Source of the DNA: Myxacorys chilensis ATA2-1-KO14
GTDB taxonomy: Bacteria > Cyanobacteriota > Cyanobacteriia > Leptolyngbyales > Leptolyngbyaceae
DNA: 48,369 nt
NCBI GenBank assembly: GCA_019359275.1
Contig: JAHHHP010000040.1
Coordinates: 1 to 48,369 of the forward strand
Direction of reading: 5' to 3'
The notes under the pieces: generated by a model
The model's database searches: none
Told to the model about the DNA's origin: nothing
What the model saw: only the letters and a program-made list of their open reading frames with translations
Position numbers and translations under genes: made by a program
Shown: one piece after another, positions 17,936 to 26,378 of the stretch
Layout of the letters: every line of letters begins with the position of its first letter
Numbering within the stretch: position 1 is the stretch's first letter

Positions 17936-18474
17936 GCTGAGACTTCACTCCTAACGACATCAACTTCTCAACTAGCTCATTCAGAGGCTTACACCCCTAA
18001 TCCGAACGATTTAGAGATTCCCTATCTAAGCTGTTTACTTCGACGAACTTAGATTACCTCAGGCAATGTAACGTGTTTTATACCGTTTGACACGAATTGT
18101 TTTTCTTACGTGAATTTTCTACGTAATTCATGTTTGTCATTTAGGACGGAAATAGAGGCTTAAATGCCTCAGATTCTGAAATTTTCAGTGTTTTTAGAAT
18201 ATAGCGTTTTTGGAATCTTAATAATGTGTGCCTATTTTTGTAGAAGCGATCGCGTAACAAACTGTAGCCAGCCAAGCGTTAAACCCGGAGTTTAGACGTG
18301 GAGTGAGTCCGACATCCTTCTGCAAATAATTTTTCAGCCTATTAACCTACTGTCATCTTTAGTACAAGGTTTTGATGAGTACAAAGTTTTGATGTAGCAG
18401 TAGTATGGCTTCATCGAATTCTTACATTGATTCAGATTTTAGTGAGCTGAGTTAGCTCATGACTTTGCTCTCGA
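17936..18474. other. 539-base intergenic stretch with small repeats
   Basis: There is no plausible gene. An imperfect palindrome (ACGTGAATT...AATTCATGT, about 18110-18134) could be an operator for the flavoprotein gene. A tandem 17-bp repeat (AGTACAAGGTTTTGATG and AGTACAAAGTTTTGATG) lies at 18361-18394. Confidence 0.4.
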
Positions 18475-19848
18475 TTAGCTCTGCTTAGCTTCTATTTGTA
18501 CAACATTCTCTAGCCAAGCCCGCATTTTACCCGGATTCAGCAACCCGTAAGGGTCAACTTTCTGTTTGAATTGAAGTTGAGCTATATCTACTGTTTTCAT
18601 ACCGCCATCCTCAATCAGATAGGTGTGCGGATTAAAGATATAGGCTCCTTTAGATTCGTGATATTTGATGATCTCATTCAGACGTTCTTCTGTAGAATAG
18701 CGAACTAACTGAAGCGATGCAGGACGGGCAGTTCCGCCATAGCGCAAAAACTCTAAATGCATCATGATTTCGTTTCCAAAATGATGATACATGTGTTCAA
18801 TTAGTTCTAGGTTCTTGTCATTTGGAAACAGAGCCTGTAAGTAAGTAATCGTTGGATCAACGCTGCGAGCATGAAGCGTCGTATGATTCCAAGAATATTC
18901 TGCAAGCATTACTCCTCGACTCATATCTTGGGCGCTCTTTTGATAGGTAATCGTGCCATTAAATTCTTCCAAAAATTCGTTTAACGGCTCTAAACATGTC
19001 TCGGAAACCATCAATAAAGCACAGTGAGTTCCGTTTGGAATATAGCTCTTTAACGCTGCAAAATAATTTGGAATTGGGTCAGGGCAAATACAAACCAATT
19101 TTTTAAGCATTCCATCTGCATCGCTCAGCGCTTGACCAAATCGTGCAGCGCTCATGAAATCAGGAAAGGTCGCAATGATTTCTGTCCAAGGATAGGCGGG
19201 AGCTAAAGGAATTTCTAATTCCGTAATAATCCCATTTGTGCCATAGGCGTGCGCCACTTTGTAGACGTCATCGCCGCGCAGTTCAATTACACGCGGCTGA
19301 TCTTCCATCGTGACAACTCGAACCGCTAAAAGATTGCCGCGATCGCGCAGTTGTCCGTACATCACCGAGCCAATTCCGCCACTGCCGCCGCCAATAAATC
19401 CTCCAATCGTAGCGGTTCGATACGTCGAGGGAGCCATGCGAATTTCCCAACCGATTTCTCGCGTCTGTTTGTCGATCGCGGCTAATTTTGCTCCGGGTTC
19501 CACACAAGCTAGACCCGGTTTCATCCACTTCACGGCGGTCATTCGGGTCATGTCTAAAATGACGCCCCCTTCGAGCGGGATGCACTGCCCGTAGTTTCCG
19601 GTTCCTGCACCTCGCACGGTCAGCGGAATCTTATATTTCACACAAGCCTGAGCCACACGGAGCACTTCCGCTTCGTTCGCTGGACGAATTACAACATCGC
19701 CCACTTTGTCTTTCAGTTGTGACGTTAAGACCGGGCTGAAGTGATAGTAGTCCTGCGATAGTTTGGCAACTTGGCTCGGGTCAGTGATGAGGTCGAGTCC
19801 ATTGAGGTCGCTCAGAAGTGCGTCTAGATGGGTGGTGGCTGAAGTCAT
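18475..19848 (-). CDS. FAD-linked oxidase/dehydrogenase (GlcD-like)
   Basis: The 457-residue product has an FAD_binding_4 (PCMH-type) domain: VVIRPANEAEVLRVAQACVK, VRGAGTGNYGQCIPLEGG and IGGFIGGGSGGIGS (about residues 50-175). A C-terminal substrate part ends in DPYGLLNPGKMR, common in glycolate/lactate oxidase-like proteins. The substrate is not evident. It lies 38 bases after the DUF29 gene and may be the last gene of the operon starting at 22163. Confidence 0.85.
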   Translation of the reverse strand: MTSATTHLDALLSDLNGLDLITDPSQVAKLSQDYYHFSPVLTSQLKDKVGDVVIRPANEAEVLRVAQACVKYKIPLTVRGAGTGNYGQCIPLEGGVILDMTRMTAVKWMKPGLACVEPGAKLAAIDKQTREIGWEIRMAPSTYRTATIGGFIGGGSGGIGSVMYGQLRDRGNLLAVRVVTMEDQPRVIELRGDDVYKVAHAYGTNGIITELEIPLAPAYPWTEIIATFPDFMSAARFGQALSDADGMLKKLVCICPDPIPNYFAALKSYIPNGTHCALLMVSETCLEPLNEFLEEFNGTITYQKSAQDMSRGVMLAEYSWNHTTLHARSVDPTITYLQALFPNDKNLELIEHMYHHFGNEIMMHLEFLRYGGTARPASLQLVRYSTEERLNEIIKYHESKGAYIFNPHTYLIEDGGMKTVDIAQLQFKQKVDPYGLLNPGKMRAWLENVVQIEAKQS

Positions 19849-19886
19849 AATGCTAAGCGAAGCCTCTTTATATCTAACCTATAGAA

Positions 19887-20342
19887 TTATTCGGGAAAAA
19901 AGTTAGTATCTAAAACCTCCGAAATGGAGTAAGAGCAACCTTGAGGAAAGGTTTCAGGAGGTAAACCTGTTTCTGCTGCGGCTTGGGCAACGGCTTTTCG
20001 GTAGCATTTCTCAAGTACCTCACTTGGATAAGCGGTGAGACTAGGAGAATCTTCGAGGATGTCTTCAATGCGCTGACGATGCTCGACGATGCTACCCTTC
20101 CAACTGCCGCTTCTCTTGCTAGGTTGATAGTGCCATTTTAGGAGATGCAGTAAAAGAACGATGAGATTACTTCTCAAGTGTTGTCGTTCCCTGCGTGCCA
20201 TTCCTTCCATTTCCTCGATCACATTTTCCCAGTCTACGCTGGCATAGTCTTGGTGCTTTAGCTTTTTAACCGTAGTCTCAATCCAGCTAATATAGTCTGC
20301 GTTGTAGAGATTTGATTGACGGGCTAGGTCTGTATTCATCAT
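19887..20342 (-). CDS. DUF29 family protein, copy 2
   Basis: The 151-residue product shows the DUF29 pattern: LYNADYISWIETTVKKLK, DWENVIEEMEGMARRERQHL, LLLHLLKWHYQP and GSWKGSIVEHRQRI. DUF29 proteins are abundant in cyanobacteria and have no settled function. It lies 9 bases after the other DUF29 gene and is clearly related to it along the whole length, so the pair arose by duplication. An ATGATG start leaves three bases of doubt. Confidence 0.9.
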   Translation of the reverse strand: MMNTDLARQSNLYNADYISWIETTVKKLKHQDYASVDWENVIEEMEGMARRERQHLRSNLIVLLLHLLKWHYQPSKRSGSWKGSIVEHRQRIEDILEDSPSLTAYPSEVLEKCYRKAVAQAAAETGLPPETFPQGCSYSISEVLDTNFFPE

Positions 20343-20351
20343 TTGGTTGCC

Positions 20352-20837
20352 TTACTCATTTGTTTGAGCAGAGTTTACTTGGTCAGAGAAGATTGCGAGG
20401 AGAAAATTGGCATCTAAAATCTCAATTGCTGAGTAAGGACAACGATTAGGAAACGTTTCAGGCGATAAGCCTGTTTCTACTGATGCTTGTACGGTTGCAT
20501 CCTCATAACTTTCATCAAAAATCTCTTCTAAATAAGGCTTTAAGCTAGGGGAGTCTCTAAGAGCCTTGAGAATGCGTCTGCGATGTTCAACAATGCTACC
20601 CTTCCAACTACCGCTTCTTTGATCGGGCTGGTAGTGCCACTTTAATAGATGGATCAAGAGAATTGTGAGATTGCTCTCAAAGCCTTGACGCTCGCTACGC
20701 CCCATATCTTCGACTTCCTCAATCAGATTTTCCCAATCGATACTGGTGTAATCGCGATCTTTTAGGTTTTTGGCGGTTGTCTCGATCCATTTCAAATAAT
20801 CTGTCTCGTACAGATTGATTTGTAGATTTATATTCAT
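20352..20837 (-). CDS. DUF29 family protein, copy 1
   Basis: The 161-residue product starts at ATG 20837, with AGGAG 9 bases upstream; a TTG three codons earlier would overlap that site. It shares LYETDYLKWIETTAKNLK, DWENLIEEVEDMGRSERQ, LLIHLLKWHYQPDQRSGSWK with its neighbour, with a longer C-terminus. It follows the cytosine deaminase gene closely, in one direction. Confidence 0.9.
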   Translation of the reverse strand: MNINLQINLYETDYLKWIETTAKNLKDRDYTSIDWENLIEEVEDMGRSERQGFESNLTILLIHLLKWHYQPDQRSGSWKGSIVEHRRRILKALRDSPSLKPYLEEIFDESYEDATVQASVETGLSPETFPNRCPYSAIEILDANFLLAIFSDQVNSAQTNE

Positions 20838-20855
20838 GACAAACAACTCCTAAAA

Positions 20856-22163
20856 CTACTTCACAAATAAATCATCTAACTCAGCATAATCGGGTAATGC
20901 GGTTTCGATCGCGTTGCCATCTCTTAGAACGATTCGATCGTGCTGCGATCGCGACAATAGTTCACTGTAGTTTCGCGCCTTGAATATAATTAAGTCCGCA
21001 GGCAGCCCAACCCCAATCCGCCCCACATTTGGTAATCCCATCAGATCGGCTGGAGTTGACGTAATGGCATTCACCCAGTCTCCATAGGGATGATCAAGTT
21101 GAGCAATGCGAACGGACATGTTAAAAACTTCAAATGCATCATGATCACCAAATGCGAAAAATGGATCACGGCAATTGTCAGATGCGATCGCAACGGGAAC
21201 TTTAGCCGCTTTAAGTTCGTGCAGTAATGTTACGCCTCGCCAACGAGGAGTTTGCTTTGGCAGCCGTCCTTGCAGATATAGATTGCACATTGGCAAACTC
21301 ACCACTCCAATTCCAGCTTTTCTAACCAGTTGAATGGTCTTATTAGCTTCAGTATCTTCTTGAGCCGATAGACTACAGCAATGTCCGCAAACGACCTTAC
21401 TTTTGTATTGATGACGCAGAACGGCTTGAGCAATGTATCGTAGCGTCATTGAATTTGGGTCGTTTGTTTCATCGCTGTGAAAGTCAAGATGAAGCTTGCG
21501 CTCTTTCGCTAATGCAAACACTCGATCTAGTTGTTGGTCAATGTCAGGATTCATGTAAACAACGCCGCCTAAGATGCCATTAGATTGAGCGACTAAATCT
21601 GCTAATGCTTCACCTTCAGGTGCAAGAAAATAGTCTAACGGAACGAGCGAAACGGCTTGGAGAATCATGCGATCGCGCCATTGCTCTCTCAAGTCTCGAA
21701 ACACGCTGAAACTCATCTCGCCTTGTTTGCCAAACGAATCAATGTGTGTGCGAATCGCTTTTGTGCCATGGGCATAACTACACTTCAATCCAAATTCCAT
21801 ACGGCGATACACATCTTCAGCAGTCCACTTCTTAGCGTCAGATTTCGCGGCGATCAAAGCGCTATCGAATGTGCCATCTGGGTTCGGTGTTCGAGTCCAA
21901 CTGTGTCCTTTGTCTAAATGAGTGTGCAAATCCACAAAACATGACCACACCATCCGACCTTTGAGATCTAACGAGGGGTGAGTATAGGTATCGTAAGTTC
22001 CGGCAGCTAAAATTGTTGAAATTGCCCCGTCTACAATTTCTAAATCAACCGACAGCAAGCCATCATTCGCTGCTTTGCGGCTTGTCCATTTATTGCCGCT
22101 CACAATCAGAGACGCTGGAACATGGGCATTACGGAGCCAATAGTGATTTGAGTCAAAGATCAT
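20856..22163 (-). CDS. codA: Cytosine deaminase-like amidohydrolase
   Basis: The product from ATG 22163 has 435 residues; a TTG three codons upstream is the alternative. The metal site of the amidohydrolase fold is seen in FVDLHTHLDKGHSW, LDFHSDETND, VCGHCCSLS and IASDNCRDPF. This order fits bacterial CodA-type deaminases, which turn cytosine into uracil, but related enzymes act on isoguanine or creatinine, so the substrate is inferred. Two DUF29 genes follow within about 20 bases. Confidence 0.82.
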   Translation of the reverse strand: MIFDSNHYWLRNAHVPASLIVSGNKWTSRKAANDGLLSVDLEIVDGAISTILAAGTYDTYTHPSLDLKGRMVWSCFVDLHTHLDKGHSWTRTPNPDGTFDSALIAAKSDAKKWTAEDVYRRMEFGLKCSYAHGTKAIRTHIDSFGKQGEMSFSVFRDLREQWRDRMILQAVSLVPLDYFLAPEGEALADLVAQSNGILGGVVYMNPDIDQQLDRVFALAKERKLHLDFHSDETNDPNSMTLRYIAQAVLRHQYKSKVVCGHCCSLSAQEDTEANKTIQLVRKAGIGVVSLPMCNLYLQGRLPKQTPRWRGVTLLHELKAAKVPVAIASDNCRDPFFAFGDHDAFEVFNMSVRIAQLDHPYGDWVNAITSTPADLMGLPNVGRIGVGLPADLIIFKARNYSELLSRSQHDRIVLRDGNAIETALPDYAELDDLFVK

Positions 22164-22350
22164 GGGATGCAAGCAGCTTAAAAGTCTATTTTCAGCGATC
22201 GCAGGAACTTTGCGTAGCGCGCTCTAATCGGTTCTTATGGAGTGGCGCTGTCAATGTAGACAACAGGTGAATGAGCATAACGAAGCGCGATCGCGAGGCA
22301 TTAGGCCTGTAGACATCATAAATGACCAATAACAGATGACCAACTTAAAC

Positions 22351-22390
22351 AAAAAGCTGGTGACTTCCTTTCAGAAGTCACCAGCTTTTT
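22351..22390 (-). terminator. Strong terminator after dnaK
   Basis: AAAAAGCTGGTGACTTC, a short loop, then GAAGTCACCAGCTTTTT is a perfect inverted repeat with a 17-bp arm, T-flanked on both strands. It lies 46 bases after the dnaK stop and can also stop plus-strand reading. Confidence 0.9.
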
Positions 22391-22435
22391 AAGATTTAGA
22401 ACTTAATCGCTAGGACTCTAGCAACTAGCTGTTCA

Positions 22436-24337
22436 CTACTTCGACTCGGTGAAGTCAGCGTCGATCACATCATCACCACTCGGAGCCGCTCCACTATCGG
22501 GGGCTGCGCCTGCATCAGGTCCAGCAGCATCGCCGCCCGACTGCTGATACAGATTGGTTGTGATGCCGTAGAGGGCTTGTTGCAGATCGGTGGTGAGTGT
22601 CTTGATCCGATCGAAATCTTCCGATGCGATCGCTTCGCGCAGATCTTTCACCAATCCATCCACCTTAGTCTTGTCGTCTGCCGGAACCTTATCGCCAAGC
22701 TCACTCATCTGCTTCTCAGCTTGGTAAGCCAGCGAGTCAGCTTGGTTCTTGAGGTCGATGCGCTCACGCCGCTCTTTGTCGGTCGATGCGTTTTGTTCTG
22801 CATCGCGCACCATCCGCTCAACATCATCCTTAGGCAGCGTCGAAGCACCCGTAATGCTGATCGACTGCTCTTTGCCAGTGCCCTTATCTTTCGCCGAGAC
22901 GGTTAAGATGCCGTTTGCGTCGATGTCAAAAGTGACTTCGATTTGAGGGACGCCACGTGGAGCCGGAGGAATGCCGTCTAAACGGAAGGTTCCAAGGCTC
23001 TTGTTGTCGTTCGACATCTCGCGCTCACCTTGCAGCACGTGAATTTCCACGTTGCTTTGTCCATCTACTGCTGTCGAGAACACTTCAGATTTCTTGGTTG
23101 GAATCGTGGTGTTACGAGGAATAATCTTAGTCATTACGCCGCCCAAGGTTTCAACACCGAGAGAGAGCGGAGACACATCCAGCAACAGAATGTCTTTGAC
23201 TTCCCCAGCCAAGACGCCTGCTTGAATTGCTGCACCAACAGCAACTACTTCATCTGGGTTCACGGTCTGGTTGGGAGCTTTGCCAAGGACACGCTTCACA
23301 ACATCTTGTACTGCTGGCATCCGAGTCGAACCACCGACGAGAACCACTTCGTCAATTTTGCTCTTGTCGAGCTTAGAATCGCGGAGAGCAGCTTCAACAG
23401 GAATGCGACAGCGATCGAAGAGATCGGCACACAATTCCTCAAATTTGCCGCGCGTTAGCGTCGTGTCGAGGTGCTTCGGACCGTCTTGCGTTGCGGTGAT
23501 GAACGGCAAGTTGATTTCAGCTTGAGTGACGCTGGAAAGCTCCATTTTTGCCTTCTCAGCCGCTTCAGTTAAACGCTGTAGGGCTTGCTTGTCTTTCCGC
23601 AAGTCAATGCCTTCTGCCTTCTGAAACTCAGCCGCTAGGTAATCCACGATCTTCTTGTCGAAGTCGTCACCACCCAAGTGAGTGTCACCAGAGGTCGCCA
23701 ACACTTCAAACACGCCATCACCTACTTCGAGGATGGATACGTCAAACGTACCACCACCCAAGTCAAAGACGAGGATCGTTTCGTTGCTCTTCTTGTCGAG
23801 ACCGTATGCTAGCGATGCAGCCGTCGGCTCGTTGATAATCCGCAGGACTTCAACACCCGCGATCTTTCCAGCGTCTTTCGTCGCCTGACGCTGCGAGTCG
23901 TTGAAGTAAGCCGGAACCGTAATCACGGCTTGGGTAACGGTTTCACCCAAGTACTTGCTGGCGTCTTCAACCAGCTTGCGAAGCACTTGCGAGGAGATTT
24001 CTTCGGGAGCAAACTGCTTACCCGCTGCAGGACAGTCAAGTTTGACGTTGCCGCCTGCGTTAATCACTTTGTAAGAAACTTCGGTGGCTTCATGCGTCAC
24101 TTCGTCAAATCGACGACCAATAAAGCGTTTTACCGAATAGAACGTGTTTTCAGGGTTCATCACGGCTTGGCGCTTAGCAATTTGACCGACTAAGCGATCG
24201 CCGTTTTTTGCAAATGCCACAACCGAGGGGGTCGTGCGGAACCCTTCTGCGTTAGCAATGACAGTGGGCTTGCCACCCTCCATGACTGCAACACACGAGT
24301 TTGTCGTTCCTAAATCAATTCCAACAACCTTTGCCAT
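22436..24337 (-). CDS. dnaK: Chaperone DnaK (Hsp70)
   Basis: The 633-residue chaperone has the ATPase signatures VGIDLGTTNSCVAVMEGG, FDLGGGTFDVSIL and VLVGGSTRMPAVQ. The substrate-binding domain begins LLLDVSPLSLGVETLGG, and the C-terminus DDVIDADFTESK is the usual acidic tail that binds partners. Length is standard. Cyanobacteria carry several dnaK copies and this one looks like the main one. hsp20 lies upstream in the same direction, with a 287-base gap that contains a long inverted repeat. Confidence 0.98.
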   Translation of the reverse strand: MAKVVGIDLGTTNSCVAVMEGGKPTVIANAEGFRTTPSVVAFAKNGDRLVGQIAKRQAVMNPENTFYSVKRFIGRRFDEVTHEATEVSYKVINAGGNVKLDCPAAGKQFAPEEISSQVLRKLVEDASKYLGETVTQAVITVPAYFNDSQRQATKDAGKIAGVEVLRIINEPTAASLAYGLDKKSNETILVFDLGGGTFDVSILEVGDGVFEVLATSGDTHLGGDDFDKKIVDYLAAEFQKAEGIDLRKDKQALQRLTEAAEKAKMELSSVTQAEINLPFITATQDGPKHLDTTLTRGKFEELCADLFDRCRIPVEAALRDSKLDKSKIDEVVLVGGSTRMPAVQDVVKRVLGKAPNQTVNPDEVVAVGAAIQAGVLAGEVKDILLLDVSPLSLGVETLGGVMTKIIPRNTTIPTKKSEVFSTAVDGQSNVEIHVLQGEREMSNDNKSLGTFRLDGIPPAPRGVPQIEVTFDIDANGILTVSAKDKGTGKEQSISITGASTLPKDDVERMVRDAEQNASTDKERRERIDLKNQADSLAYQAEKQMSELGDKVPADDKTKVDGLVKDLREAIASEDFDRIKTLTTDLQQALYGITTNLYQQSGGDAAGPDAGAAPDSGAAPSGDDVIDADFTESK

Positions 24338-24491
24338 ATCTGTGCTTTGGCTCCATCAAATCAGCGAGTTAACTTTGGGGATTGGCGAGTCGTGCCAGAA
24401 GCAGGAGGGCGGCGCGGACTCAAACGGGTTTGCGAAAGAGTAAAACCTAATTACCTGAAGCAACACAAATCCCCCTCCTTATATACTGTTC

Positions 24492-24529
24492 AGGTTCGGC
24501 ACTTCCATGAAGGGGTATTTACCGAACCT
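24492..24529 (-). promoter_or_regulatory. Inverted repeat in the dnaK leader region
   Basis: AGGTTCGG (24492-24499) and CCGAACCT (24522-24529) form 8-bp arms around an inner CTTC-CAT-GAAG stem, about 155 bases before the dnaK start. It could be the terminator of hsp20, a repressor site or a leader-RNA fold. It is not a CIRCE element. Confidence 0.4.
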
Positions 24530-24624
24530 ATCTTGGTGGGGTGAGAGGGGGACGTCAGGGGAAGAAAGGGCTGAAACAGGCTCCCTGTCTAATTTCTAAG
24601 CCCAATCATCCCCGCTTCAGAAGC

Positions 24625-25209
24625 TTAGTGCCAAGCGTCACCTGTCATTTCGGCGGTTGCGTCTGTGGTTGATGCGAAATTGCGCTCTGCGCTAATCGCT
24701 TCGGGTTGAGCCGCTTCAGCAGGAGCGACTGGCTCTGCCAAGTTCCCTTGGATCGCTTCGGGAGCGGGATCACCTAGCACGTTCACTTTCACAACCGAGG
24801 GCTTGACAGCTTGCAGTCGGGGTAGAGTCAAGGTCAAGATGCCATCTTTGAACTCGGCTTTGACCTGCTCGTTCTGTACGGGAGCAGGAAGCGGAATCAC
24901 GCGCTGGAAAGTACCATAGCGGAACTCCGAGCGGAAGTAGCCGTTATTTTCAGTCTTCTCGAACTTGTGTTCACCAGAGATGGAAACTGCCTTCTGACCG
25001 ACTTGGACATCGAGATTCTTGGCATCGATGCCAGGAAGTTGAGCGCGGAGAGTGAACTCAGTGTCTGTACTCGCAAGTTCAACTGCCGGAGACCAATGCT
25101 CAGACTTAAGCAGCGCTTCGCGAGTCGGTGCTAGGTCTTCAAACATGCGGTCAAATTGACGCCGAGCAGCTTCCATTTCTTGCCAAGGTTGCCAACGGAG
25201 AGTCATCAT
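24625..25209 (-). CDS. Small heat-shock protein (Hsp20/alpha-crystallin)
   Basis: From ATG 25209, about 8 bases behind an AAAAGG site, the product has 194 residues. The alpha-crystallin domain spans about 40-135 (WSPAVELASTDTEFTLRAQL, ISGEHKFEKTENNGYFRSEF, FKDGILTLTLPR). It binds unfolding proteins under heat and holds them for DnaK, encoded next. The C-terminal tail of about 55 residues is longer than in typical cyanobacterial HspA. Part of it, EAISAERNFAS, is encoded by a copy of a dispersed short repeat (24679-24698), which suggests that the tail grew by insertion. Confidence 0.92.
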   Translation of the reverse strand: MMTLRWQPWQEMEAARRQFDRMFEDLAPTREALLKSEHWSPAVELASTDTEFTLRAQLPGIDAKNLDVQVGQKAVSISGEHKFEKTENNGYFRSEFRYGTFQRVIPLPAPVQNEQVKAEFKDGILTLTLPRLQAVKPSVVKVNVLGDPAPEAIQGNLAEPVAPAEAAQPEAISAERNFASTTDATAEMTGDAWH

Positions 25210-25453
25210 TACAGTCACCTTTTAGAGTCATTAAAGAGAGGGTAGAAGACAGGAAGTTGTTCATCTCAGTGGTGTGAATCAACTGCCTTGTCTGTATGTA
25301 TCTACTGTATAGGGGGAGCGCGATCGCGGCATTGAGGCAAACCGTAACAGGGCTGTTGTGGTTCCCGATGGCTGAAAATTTCAGCGATGTTAGGTTTACC
25401 GTTCAAGCCGTTGGGGTTTACCGTATAGATACGATTACCTTTGTGTTGTGGCT

Positions 25454-26335
25454 ATGGCTGGCGTTTTTATCAACCCCAAAACCGACTTTGCGTTCAAGAA
25501 GATCTTTGGCTCAAAACGGAGTAAAGATATTTTGATCAGCTTTCTCAATGCCATTCTCTATCAGGGACGATCGATCATTGAGGATGTAGAGATTCTCGAC
25601 CCGTATCAAGCGCCGCGTATTAAAGGCATAAAAGATTCTTACGTTGATGTGAAGGCAACGATCGTAGGCGGTAAAACGGTCATCATTGAGATGCAGGCTC
25701 TAAATGTATTGGGATTTGAGAAACGAGTTCTGTATAATGCTGCGAAAGCGTTTTCAGTTCAACTTAATGTTGGAGAAGACTACACACTACTTAATTCTGT
25801 GATTGCACTAACGATTACAGATTTTGAGATGTTTCCTGAAACGCAGAAAGTCATCTCTCGATACAAACTTAAAGAACAAGAAGAACTCACCGATTATAGC
25901 GACGACATCGAACTTGTGTTTGTCGAGTTGCCCAAGTTTCAGAAGTCGCTTGAAGAGCTAGAGACGATCACAGACAAGTGGTTGTACTTTCTCAAGTGTG
26001 CCAATCAGCTTCAAGCAGTGCCGTCTAGCTTGGATTCAGTTCCGGCGATTCATCGCGCTTTTGAAGTAGCTAAGCAAAGTAGGTTGTCTCGAAAAGAATT
26101 AGAGGTATTGGACAAGCAACAAATGTTTATTCACGATAGCCGAAACGCAATTCTCAAGGCTCAGCAAGACGCCAGAGAGCGAGGACTACAAGAAGGCAGA
26201 CAAGAAGGAGAAGAAATTGGGGCGAAGAAAACCGCGATCGCAATTGCTCAGCAGCTCCTCGGTGTACTTGACGCAGACACTATTAGCCAAAAAACTGGAC
26301 TGACGATCGCTGAAATTCAATCCTTGCCCCACTGA
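25454..26335 (+). CDS. Rpn/PD-(D/E)XK nuclease family transposase-like protein
   Basis: The 293-residue product begins MAGVFINPKTDFAFKKIFGS, the usual start of the Rpn (PDDEXK_2, recombination-promoting nuclease) family. It has DSYVDVKATIVGGKTVIIEMQ, with Asp, Glu and Gln at the expected active site. A C-terminal Gln/Glu-rich helix is followed by an IAEIQSL ending. These genes are common and mobile in cyanobacteria. GTG 25448 is an alternative start and neither has a clear ribosome site. A 10-bp direct repeat GGTTTACCGT (25393-25402, 25415-25424) lies just upstream with 22-bp spacing. Confidence 0.88.
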   Translation: MAGVFINPKTDFAFKKIFGSKRSKDILISFLNAILYQGRSIIEDVEILDPYQAPRIKGIKDSYVDVKATIVGGKTVIIEMQALNVLGFEKRVLYNAAKAFSVQLNVGEDYTLLNSVIALTITDFEMFPETQKVISRYKLKEQEELTDYSDDIELVFVELPKFQKSLEELETITDKWLYFLKCANQLQAVPSSLDSVPAIHRAFEVAKQSRLSRKELEVLDKQQMFIHDSRNAILKAQQDARERGLQEGRQEGEEIGAKKTAIAIAQQLLGVLDADTISQKTGLTIAEIQSLPH

Positions 26336-26378
26336 AAACTGCCGTTCTGCAATTGAACATCGCTCAAGCTATTTAGTT

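Noticed and set aside
21880..21905. tRNA-like T-loop word GTTCGAGTCC
   Set aside because: It lies inside the cytosine deaminase reading frame and has no matching acceptor stem or anticodon arm.
24338..24624. CIRCE operator before dnaK
   Set aside because: No TTAGCACTC/GAGTGCTAA pair could be found; the inverted repeat present has another sequence.
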